This document shows, piece after piece, positions 45,481-55,746 of a DNA stretch of 64,000 nucleotides (its first letter is position 1; the number at the start of each line of letters is the position of its first letter). The notes below the pieces were generated by a model. The model did no database searches. It worked only from the letters and a program-made list of their open reading frames with translations, and had not been told where the DNA came from. The translations under genes were made by a program, and so were the position numbers. Source of the stretch: Paraphysomonas bandaiensis (taxonomy: Eukaryota; Chrysophyceae); NCBI GenBank assembly GCA_965644295.1, contig CBFFRP010000457.1, positions 62,001-126,000 of the forward strand, written 5' to 3'.

Positions 45481-47592
45481 CTATCTCATCTGTTGACGCA
45501 TTCTGTAAGTTACAAGGTATGCAGGGTAGCTTTGATGATGCTCATAAACAATTAGTCCTTGAATTGAACCAAGAATAGGCCCACGTACAGATTGGCATCC
45601 ATCCTTCGGAACTATTATACTACTATCTGCGGCGTCTTTCTGTTCAACACTACCTTGAGCAACCAACGCCAAAAATATCTGCCTTTCATTATTTGAGTTC
45701 GGGCATTCATATGAGTAACGATGTGCATAACTGGTATCGCCTGTAAAGTATGACCCTCTGCCATAGAAGTTACTATCATGGGAGTAGCGGAAATCAAAAC
45801 CATATCTGTTATTTCGAGGTGGACCACTATTCCAGATCATCTCAGGAGAAGTTTTGCGTGTTCCATGCTTTAGAAGGGCCTCATTCGCATTGCCATCATT
45901 CCGACTAGCAATATCTGTGCGCTTGAAATCGTAATGTCTATACAGCTCCACGTTTTGAACACGTTCAATGCGCACAATATCTGCCATGGAGTCAAAGTCA
46001 TTACTTCCGAAGATTGAGGAAGCCATGACAAACTCCCAGCTCTTACGCTCCAGTTCTACTAATGAAGGGGCTGGGATATCGCTGTCATCATATAATTTCA
46101 ATCCCCAGGTCTCTGGAAAGGAATTTGTAAATACTTTTCTTTTCTGCATATAAAAACAAATAAATAGTGTCATAACTAATAAATAGGTAGTGTCATTACA
46201 GTCATAAACAAACACAAAACAAACAGAAACACATTACATACTTATATCCACCGACTGCACCAATGCTATCAAACATATAATAAAGTTAAACTACATCACC
46301 ATGACACACATACCTCTGCAGTAGCAGCAGCAGCAGCAGCTTCCTCTTGCTGTCTCTGCCTCTCAGCCTATACAATACACATATGATTCCAATGAGCCTA
46401 TACAATACACATATCTCTGCTACTACGAATATGATGAAGTATACAGTATACATACTAACATGTGCATTTCTGATGATACCAAACATCGATTCATCTTTTG
46501 CCACAGCAACTGGAGTCTTTCCCTTCTGCAAAAAAATAAATATCATAAAAAGAGACACAGTACATCGCCGCACATTCATGTTGACTTTCTCATGATGAGA
46601 CAGTGAGCTACTTATAATATGCATACTTATATATTAGCCCTCATAACACTCTATGTATATATGTATATATGTATGTATAGAGGGGTTACTTACTTTGTTT
46701 CGTATATTAATATCTGCTCCTGCTCTTATGAGATACTCAGCTGTATCTCTCTGATCATAATCGGCAGCCCTGTGAAGAGCTGTATCACCATCCTATAACA
46801 CAATAATATCATAAGAGCCCTCATAACACTCTATGTATGTATGTATATGCATGGAGGGGTTACTTACATTGTCTTGTATATTTATATCTGCTCCTGCTCT
46901 TATAAGATACTCAGCTGTATCTCTCTGGCCTCTAGAGGCAACATAGTGAAGAGCTGTCCGACCATCCTATAAAACAATAACAAAAATATCACATGAGCCC
47001 TCATAACACTCTATGTATGGATGTATATGTATGTAGGGGTTGCTTACTTTGTCTCGTATAGATATATCTGCTCCTGCTCTTACAAGATACTCAGATATCT
47101 CTCTGTAACCACTAATAACAGCCCTGTGAAGAGCTGTATAGCCATCCTATAAAACAATATCATCATATGAGCCCTCATAACACTCTGTATGTATGTATGT
47201 ATGGAGGGGGTTGCTTACATTGTCTCGTATATTAATATCTGCTCCTGCTATGATAAGATACTCAGATATCTCTCTGTAACCATCAGAGAGAGTCCAGTGA
47301 AGTGCTGTACGACCATCCTATAAAACAATAACAATCCCTCATAACACTGTATGTATATGTATATATGTGTGTGTATGTATATGTGTGTATATATGGGTGT
47401 GTACATGTATATATATGTGTGTGTACATGTGTATGTATGTATGTGTGTGTGTACATGTGTATGTATGTATGTGTATGTATGTATATGTGTGTGGTGTACC
47501 TCATCTTGTGTATTGATGTTATCACCCCTCTCAACACACCTCCTCACCCCACTGATATTACCATTACAAGCAGCTGCAATAATAGCAGGCAT
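45481..47592 (-). CDS. Ankyrin-repeat PARP (tankyrase-like mono-ART)
   Basis: Eight exons (minus): 47592-47500, 47317-47219, 47146-47048, 46966-46868, 46792-46694, 46525-46460, 46367-46314, 46143-45481; 423 residues, all phase 0. Exon 1 encodes a partial ankyrin unit; exons 2-5 are each exactly 99 nt and encode one 33-residue ankyrin repeat (DGRTALH...AGADINIRD pattern). Exon 6 is a partial repeat and exon 7 a Glu/Gln/Ala helix. Exon 8 is a PARP catalytic domain: H296 in HGTRK and Y335 in YGRGSYF bind NAD. At the third position, where polymerising PARPs have Glu, the GLIVYE step gives Gly399/Leu400, so mono-ADP-ribosylation (or inactivity) is expected. Ankyrins probably select the target. Reading frame intact. 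Confidence 0.88.
46868..47317 (-). repeat. Tandemly duplicated exon-intron units in the PARP gene
   Basis: Successive ankyrin exons start about 171-180 bp apart. The introns between them are also alike, each containing a gccctcataacactctatg step followed by a tatg run and gaggggtt(a/g)cttac. Exon plus intron were therefore copied as one unit. Confidence 0.9.
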
Positions 47593-47671
47593 CTATCTGT
47601 ATATAGAAGTGAAGGGAAGTGAAGTGAAGTGAAGTGAAGAGAAGTGAGTTCATCCATTGTATATACATACA

Positions 47672-47818
47672 GGGGGTGGTTGTGTATATCGATTTCATCA
47701 TTTATTTCATTGAAAAGTCATCATTTTTTCAGTGAAAAGTGGAAAAAAGTGACTTTTTAATGAAAAAACGATGACTTTTAAAATGATGAACATACACTAT
47801 GTATGCACAACCACCCCC
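47672..47818. repeat. Foldback MITE with GGGGGTGGTTGTG ends
   Basis: Begins gggggtggttgtg and ends cacaaccaccccc. Inner sequence is also partly self-complementary (tcatttatttcattgaaaag / tgaaaaaacgatgac). Related to 18841-19157. Confidence 0.85.
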
Positions 47819-48045
47819 AGAGCATACACTCCTACTGTCAGAACAAAAAAAGATATCATTACACACAAAAAACCCACAACCTCATACAGTATCTTAAAAA
47901 AACACGCTATTTTCACATTATGCGAGTTTTTCATGCGAGGTTTTTAGCTGCATACTGTCGTTTTTTTGATTGATCTGTGATCTACAGTATTCTCACCTAC
48001 TGCTGTATGTATTGTAAATTTACATGTACAATGCCTGTATGTATA

Positions 48046-48177
48046 GGGGTGGCTGTGCATATCTAGAATTTGGTCATCATTTTTTTCAAAAAAATGTCAC
48101 TTTTCTTATAAAAAATAAGGACTTTATAATAGAAAAAAACAATGGCCAAAATCAGTGTATTCCTACTCAACCACCCC
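48046..48177. repeat. Foldback MITE, second copy
   Basis: Begins ggggtggctgtg and ends ctcaaccacccc, with poly-A/T-rich body like the neighbouring copy. Confidence 0.75.
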
Positions 48178-48192
48178 ATGTACATGTCCACG

Positions 48193-48340
48193 TATCGACA
48201 TCCTTTGTATATTTTTGTTCAAAAATGCCTCTAATATTGAGACAACAATTATCTGTATTCCATCCGTAGTTTTATATCAGAAATATTGAGTATATTTGCT
48301 TCAATATATTTCCGAAAAAATAAGATGCTGACTGCTGATA
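48193..48340 (+). repeat. 148-bp MITE family, copy 4
   Basis: Same length and body as copy 1, with ends tatcgaca and tgctgata, slightly degenerate. Confidence 0.75.
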
Positions 48341-48418
48341 CGACGCATGTATGTATCTGTTTAATGAACCACTTGACATGAGTGTCATTAAACATACAGT
48401 AGAATACTAGCAACCTCT

Positions 48419-50382
48419 ATGAAAATGACATATCAAATACAAGAAATAAGATCTTATCATACATATCTAATGAATGAAATCTTTCAATTAGATGGAATTG
48501 AAGGCAATTCATTTAAATACGATCACAGTAAGGAGGACCATCAGATCCCTCTATATAACCGTCTTGATATCCTTAAAAGAATTACTGAAATATGGAAACT
48601 TCATCAGAAAAGTTTTTCTAATGATTCATTTGATCGTTCAGATTATAAACATCTTGTTTGTGTGGATATATCTGGGATTGGATTGACTTGACTACTGGAA
48701 GAATGGTTCCATATGCTTGATATGATGGGAATATCATCCAATAACCGCACTGGTTTATTAGTTTTATATTGTAATGATCATGGATTGTGTTCTGTTGATA
48801 ATATCTGTGCTGTTGAAAAAACTTTTGCATGGAGGATTCTACAACGCCACTTTTTTGACGACTCCGAGTTTCAACAGCATATGAATCTTCTAGAAAAATT
48901 CTAATATTTACGATGGACTCACTATCTCGGAGGCAATACTTGCAGTGTTGAGCTCCAAAAGAGATATATTTGATGAAAGTAATCCGATTTCTTTTTTTCT
49001 TGGCATTGACGAATTCCAGAGTATTAGAGGACTTCAAGAAGACGGAATTGTGACAGAAGTGTTGTAAATTTTAGTCGGAGAATTCAAAATGAGTGGAATC
49101 TGCTTGACAAGTTTCCCACGGTCAATAGGATTAAACAGATTCGCAATGATATCTCCGACGAACATTCTAATCAATGGAGGCTTTTGTTAGATGGTAATTC
49201 TCTTCTCACCCTGGTAGCCTATTGTGTGAGTAGGACCTCTGTTTCCCCCGCAGATTCGCCTGGAATCTCGTTAGTAAGCCATAGCGTACGAAGTCCCGAA
49301 GTGTCAAAACCAACATGGCAACAAATGGCTGACCGTGGTCTAGTAGAATTTACCTCTTGTGGTGATTCAGAGTACGTAACTATTCCGTATGTAGGAATTT
49401 TGCAATGTTTAGCGTGCGATCGTACAGATGACATTTCGCAACCTCTATGCAGAATTCGTTTCATGGTCTCTCTCAGGATTATTCATGATTTGGCATCAAA
49501 ATCCGATGTGCCCTGGTACAAATGGTGCGCATTTCCACTGTCTTCGTATAAATGCATTGCTAGTACTTGGTCGAGATACAATATCTATCAACGATCTTTT
49601 TCCTGGCGCACGTACAAATTTGAGTACTATTCGTCCAGTGATTGTTCAACTAAGACCAGCGGAGGTGTTTTTCGCGGACAATGAGTTGTCGGAAGAATCT
49701 AATTTGAGGTCTATTCCAGAAAGTGAGAATCTTCTTCGAACACTTAATTTGTTCGCATCTAGTATGTGCCATATTGTTGTTAATGGCTCAGGGGGCAAAG
49801 GCGTGGACCTGTATTTCGTATTACATACGGTTTGCGGCAGAACTGTCTTATTTCCGGATCAGCGCAAACGTGAAGCAAAGCCGCTGACAACTGATACTAT
49901 TTCGAAGTACATTAAACTGATGCCAAAACCATCGGTGAATGGCATGTTAGTCGTTCTTTGTATATAACCTATGGAAAAAGTAAAGTCCGACTTCCTAATG
50001 ATAGGTGTGTGGTAATGTCACGCAAAGAACTGAAGCATTTTCATTCTTGTCTTTCGTTCCATCCTTGTGCTTGCTCCGTCGTTGACCCTCATCAGTTCTT
50101 CGGGAGTATATGAGTCAATCAGCCGCAGGTCGGTGTGCGAAACAAATTAGAGAGCTGTGCAAATCACGAATCTTTTTTTCATTTGAGTCGCTTCGAAATG
50201 CACTTTTAAATGAGTATGGCGTTCAACTTAGTGATGATTTGAAATATGAGTTCTTCTTCACAGGAGACGAACGGGATGACAACGACAATGATGACGACGG
50301 CGACGATGAGGATAGCGATAATAGTGACGAGGATATGTCCCTTAGTTTTGGTGAAAGTTTGAAAGTAAGTTCAAAAATTTAA
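48419..50382 (+). pseudogene. Decayed P-loop-NTPase-like gene
   Basis: A series of plus-strand frames reads as one broken protein: 48419-48691, about 48713-48904, about 48905-49067, about 49075-49480, about 49480-49967 and 50050-50382. Joining them needs several frameshifts or stops. Protein character is strong in each piece. FFLGIDEFQ near 48995 resembles the Walker B of the large nuclease/NTPase fusions found in Crinkler and retrotransposon-hot-spot (RHS) proteins, and the C-terminal HPCACSVVDPHQFFG is similar in style. The tail is highly acidic (Asp-rich, 50270-50335). No Walker A is seen. The family call is tentative; real introns could explain some breaks. Confidence 0.4.
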
Positions 50383-51229
50383 CCGAACAATATGAGGTAC
50401 ATCTTAATAAATTACTATCTTTATATTATAAAGTTTAGTTATAAGTGCTATGTAGCAACATCGGTTAGTTAGTGAGCAAAGTAAACCAGTATACCCCTAT
50501 AGGGGTCTGTTGAATTCTGCTATATATTCGAGCAACCGAAAGTGTTGAGATCTGAAGATTCAAAATATATTTCTATATGTAATTAGTATATTATATATTG
50601 TAGCATGAAACTGAAGTATAAGTTAGTGCCTATACAGGATACGACTACTGAGTGTGTGCTTCGTACATTATATAAGTAAATGATTGGTGTTGAGCACACC
50701 GAATACAACTTGGGTTCTTTATCGTGTACGATTCGTGTAATGTTATAATTTCAATCGTATCAATTGAGAACAGCAAACCTTAGCAAATAATGCTGTGTCT
50801 TCACATTCACATAGCTACACCCTCAACAAAGTCGGACTCGCACCTTTTCGTGGTGTTCTGGGGGATAAATACCGGAGAGATTCTCTCTGGGAAACTAACG
50901 TGAGCCGCAAACATAGTCTGCAGATATTCTTCTGCCCACGCATAGCCGAATGTTTGTGTGGTACAAGTGACACCAATAAGTGTCATTTGTGTAGACGTCA
51001 TTGGGCCCTGACGAATAAACAGGCATCCGGGAATGGGCCCAACTCAAGGGCATCCGGGACAGGGCCCACCTGAAGGGTAACCGCGGTATTGGGCTGCCTG
51101 CTAAAGTCAAGCATCCGGGATGTTCACCTTAAGCCTTAAGAACTCAGAGCGGAAGTGGTTGCACCTTGGTGCTTGCTGCGACGCACAAGCAGCTTCCGTA
51201 GCGTTAAATAGTAGGATAAATAAAGTGTG
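50383..51229. repeat. Repeat-derived stretch: segment G copy 2 and repeat D copy 3 (left half)
   Basis: 50545-50790 matches segment G at 38698-38945. 51005-51110 has a repeated gcatccggga / gggcccaactcaag / gggcccacctgaag step. 51150-51229 is the landmark part of repeat D (gcaccttggtgc, gacgcacaagcagctt, gtagcgttaaatagtaggat). No gene. Confidence 0.65.
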
Positions 51230-51237
51230 TACTGATT
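51230..51237. repeat. Target-site duplication, left
   Basis: tactgatt, repeated at 53799-53806 on the other side of the MULE transposon. Confidence 0.75.
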
Positions 51238-53798
51238 GGAAAAATTTAATTTTGGCCCTTTTTGGCCCTCGGCCCGCTAGGGCCCTCGGCCCGCATTTGG
51301 CCCTCTACTACAACTAACAATAATAACAATAATTCTTAATTAAAAACACACACAACACACACTACAACCACAAGCAACAATAACGCACAAAGCAAAGGGC
51401 AGTATTACGCACAAAGCAAAGGGTCAAATTTAGCAAGAGTTATTAATATCTTAAGCAAGAGCAACTTTATACCAAAACATTTTTCGGAGCTGGGGGCTCC
51501 CCACGCTTCGACTCTACGAGCCGGCGTCCACTGCCCCCAGGCCCCCGCCCCTAAACAACGCCGGGGCCGGCCCCACCGGCCCTATTCCGGCGTTTGGCGC
51601 CGGTCTGAGCCCTGCCGGCGGCAACACAGCATGTCTCAATCTCCTCGGTGAAAGCACAGTCTTCGGCTGTCACTGTAGACTCCTTGCCACATCCAGTGTA
51701 TTTCACTATCTCCTCAATTGAAATACAATCATCAGTGGGTACATCGACAACATATCCATTCTGCAGTCGGCACTGCTCGCGATAGCCAACGATGGACCCC
51801 TCGTAAAATCCAACTCTCACCACCTCGTACATGCACCCATCCTCAGGATCATAGTGGCTCTTCCCAATCAAAAACTTGTATTGGTTGAGCTGCGCAAACT
51901 TAGTCCTTTGGACTGACCTGTCCATTTCAAATGCAGCGTAGTCCTCTGGCAATGTGAATTGCTGGAATGGCAGATGTTTCGGCCGGGATGCATGACCCCT
52001 GAGAATTTTGTTTCGAAGTTCGACGTATTCTTGACTTAGCTTCCGAATAGTACTCACATATAACACCACGGAAGGATGCGCAGTGGGAAAAGCCTCGTTC
52101 AGCTTTCTGTTAAACCTTTCCAGTGGATTGTTGGTTCTATTAATCAAGCGGGATGTTGATGACTCGTCTGTTACAATGCCATGCACATTCCAATCATTAG
52201 GATCGTACGAGAGCATCCAGGTCTTCACGAAGTATTTCCAGAATATGTCAAACTTGGCTCGGTGAACACCTTCGTCAAAATGTTGGCGCACATATGGTAT
52301 CCCTTTAGGCTCAATATCTTCAATAGGAATTGTTAATAGAATGTTGATGAGACCAGTTTTATTCATCAATGGCGTAATCACCTCATCGGGAATACCCAGG
52401 CTGAACAATTTCCTACGGATTGCTTGCTTCCAGTGAAACGCGCATCCAGTTACAGGCTTGCCCTCAAAGTTCCGTTTGATAGCATTCATCAGACCCTTCT
52501 CGAAATCCACTGAGCCATTGATGATCTCCATCATGAAATCTGTTGAGGCCTTACTCAAATAAAGAGCCATGGAATACACTTCTTCAAACTTCGATTGCAG
52601 CAATATATAAAATACAGGAATGTATAGGGACGAGGCGTAGTCATATATCATAATTACTAGACACTGAGAAAATCCCTTTGGCACACATTTAAAAGTACAG
52701 TCTATAAACAGATGGACCGGACCACCCTTTACAATATTGATTAAATCAGGATGTGCAAAGCCAATTATCTTCTGCATCTGATTGCTAACATTGATTGAAG
52801 TATTGAACTGTAAAAATAGTCTCTCGTCGTCATCAGCACAGTTCACAAGCGGATACGACGATATAATTCCTTCCCAATCATTGAACTCTAAACGTCTACA
52901 CTGATACACCAAAGCTTTGAGTTTCGACGTTTCGAGATATCTATATGGCATTCCTACCGAAATAAGCAAAAGAAAATGAAGTGAAAACAGCAAAAAGAAA
53001 AAAATATCAATTTTCTCACCGAGCTGCTTATATTTCGCTCGCGTTGTTTCCGCAACTTCATTTGCAATCGCAATGGAGGACTTCGAAACATCTTTCAACG
53101 CCATTGCTTCACAAAGTTGTTTCATTTCACCACTTGCGTCATATACACCTTTACAAAACGACGACCTCTCCTTGGAATTATCATCAGATGTTGGTGAATC
53201 TGAAGGCAATATAAAGATGGCGGCACCACATTTGTGCTCCTCTTTCCCCTTTGAAATTATCAGTTTTTCATCAGATTCTTCTGCTTGCTCGTGAACAAGA
53301 ATTGTCAATTTAGCTGGACAGCCACATGTTCTTCCTTTCCGGTGTTTTGAGCACCGATAATAACCCTTCAAATTTCCTAAATATATGGATCAGTGGCTTA
53401 CTGATAGAGAATATATTATACCGAACCATCTTGAAGCCTCTTCCTCTGCTTGATAGTGTATCTGAAACCTTCCCACTGAAAAGTTGTAGGGAGATCATCG
53501 CTATTACAACTATCTTTTCTCCCTGATTCTTCTGAATTAGAATCATGCATTATTAATCGCCTGCTTGATGACAAAATTATTAATGAATTTGTATTAAGTT
53601 TTCAAAAAGTCGAAATTAAAAACTAATCACATTAGTTTTTTCAAAACTCGAAATCTTTAAAAGACAATAACTGAAATAATATAACAAATCAAAATCTTCA
53701 GGAGGCAAAAACTGAAAAAAATTAATTTTAGAGGGCCCGCGGGGGGCCGCGGGCCCGCGAGGGCCGAGGGCCCTGGCGGGCCGCAAAAAAACCTTATC
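51238..53798 (-). mobile_element. MULE DNA transposon, apparently intact
   Basis: A 2561-bp element with GC-rich, imperfect inverted ends (about 51253-51303 and 53733-53784, sharing agggccctcggccc), unlike the AT-rich surroundings. It is flanked by an 8-bp duplication (tactgatt), the size expected for Mutator-like elements. It split a copy of repeat D: left half ends at 51229, right half resumes at about 53800, and the copy at 61304-61480 shows the unsplit order. It carries one transposase gene. Confidence 0.88.
51551..53550 (-). CDS. MULE transposase with FLYWCH-type zinc finger
   Basis: Exons (minus) 53550-53427, 53376-53020, 52953-51551; 627 residues. The first intron (50 bp) is required to join the zinc finger. 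The second (66 bp) is in frame and free of stops, so its splicing is inferred from GTGAGA/TAG signals and its odd hydrophobic translation. The N-terminal DNA-binding finger spans about 20-91 (WEGFRYTIKQRKR, C50, C59, C61, H89, C91). The catalytic core has D245 in FIDCTFK, D310 in SVDFEKGLMNAI, the CAFHWKQ step (331-337) and E439 in TNNPLERFN, which fit the MULE DDE triad and C/H signature. No stops; it may be active. Confidence 0.82.
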
Positions 53799-53910
53799 TA
53801 CTGATTAGTTACAGGTAGAGGTCTAACTAGTTTATCTAGCATTCATCTAGCTACTAAGTTGGTGCAGGTTTTTAACGCCTATTGCTAATAATAAGACTTT
53901 CAATACACAT
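53799..53910 (+). repeat. Target-site duplication right, and right half of repeat D
   Basis: tactgatt (53799-53806), then gtggtctaac-like and aacgcctattgctaa steps that continue repeat D as in 61390-61480. Confidence 0.75.
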
Positions 53911-55135
53911 AGCTACATCATTACACTAATTCAGTCAGTATTGTGCTACTGCAAGTATAATTTAATAGTTAAGTCCGAGGATAAAAAGTTGATGTGTAAA
54001 TATCTGTTGGAATACGTACTATTGTTCTCTAAGATAGTACTGTAGAATACGTTAAATGCAATGTAAAAAACAGTAATACGTAGTCAATAGTCAAAGATGC
54101 TATATAGCTATAACAGTGAAACTGAAGTATTATATCATGACAATTTAAGATACGGAAGTTGAGTAGTGGTTGACATGAACGATATAATTTATCATGTTGT
54201 TGACATGTGTTACATGAAAACACATACAATTATAATAATATAATCTATCTAGTTTGATTAACTTTAACTTCTCTTAAAACGATCTTCATTGTCTGAAAAT
54301 GGTCAATAGTCAATAATATCAACGTATCAACCAGAACTTGCCATCTGGTTATTTTGTCCTATGATTTCTATATTGTATATGCTTATGCTATCAAGGTTTG
54401 ACATCAGGGTGGTAAAAACTTAAATTTTCACCACTACCACTCAATATTATTAGATCTCAGGTAGACACGATCTTTACAGTCAAAGCTTTTCATGTCATGA
54501 GTTCATGTTAACCACTACTATATTCTTCAAGTAACGGTCATAATTCGAATACTTTATAAAAACAGCTTTTAATGTCTTCCAAACCGTAAAACTCAACACT
54601 CCCTCTAAATTCATATCTGTAGATAGAATTCATATCACGAGACATAACTGACGGATACGGAACCACCAAAACTATCTAAGATAAACTGGTGGATGTATGA
54701 GACATCGATATGTCAGCTAGTGAGACACTACGATGTTTAGGTTTGAGTCATTCAACTCAATCATATCTCCATGTTCCTGATGTACTTCTCATTAGTACAA
54801 TCAACCACAGGTGGGTTATTCTCCTTCGTTGTACTTTGATTCATTAGACTGTGAACGTCAACCTCTAGACTCTATCATACTATCTACATGCATGCAACAT
54901 CCAGTAGATATCTACGTATGATTCCATAGCTAACGGAATGACCATCATTATCAAACATGTCATGGAGATATCGAGGATCTAGTAGTCCATATATATAGTG
55001 GAGTATGCAGCAGTGTGAGCGAGGTGATGTAGTCTGGATGTGTATAGATATATACACCAGTATATACGGACTGCTGGAGATACTGCTGTGCGGTATGAGA
55101 GCTTTGATTGGTGTACCTGTGTACTTTGATTTACA
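53911..55135. other. Intergenic, nothing recognised
   Basis: AT-rich sequence with short frames only. A gtttgacatcagggtggtaa step near 54398 is weakly similar to one near 43290. Confidence 0.35.
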
Positions 55136-55540
55136 TACATAGGTACGTACGTACATACATACATACATACATACATACATACATACATACATACATACAT
55201 ACATACATAGATACATACATATACACATACATACATACATACATACATACATACATACATACATACATACATACATACATACATACATACATACATACAT
55301 ACATACATACATACATACATACATACATACATACATACATACATACATACATACATACATACATACATACATACATACATACATACATACATACATACAT
55401 ACATACATACATACATACATACATACATACATACATACATACATACATACATGTACATAAGTACATACATAAGTACCTACATACATACATGTACATAAGT
55501 ACCTACCTACCTACCTACCTACCTATACATATATACATAC
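55136..55540. repeat. (TACA)n array 4 with degenerate edge
   Basis: About 320 bp of nearly pure TACA (55136-55452), then mixed tacc/taca/taag runs to 55560. No segment F lies next to it. Confidence 0.95.
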
Positions 55541-55746
55541 CTACCTACCTACATACATAAGTACGACTGTAAAAAAAGAAGGAAATAAATTTGAATTTCC
55601 TTCTATATGTATGTATATGTATGTGTATGTATGTACGTATGTATGGTACTGTAGATGGTAGTGTTCTCAAGGGGGTGGATGCGTCTCTCTGCCTCATTGT
55701 GTTAGTAGAACTAACTGATCCCATCCATACCATACAAAACCAACCC

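Larger units (their letters stand above)
47593..48418. other. Intergenic with three small inverted-repeat elements
   Basis: Holds a gaagt run (47611-47645), two foldback elements (47672-47818 and 48046-48177) and MITE copy 4 (48193-48340). No gene. Confidence 0.5.
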
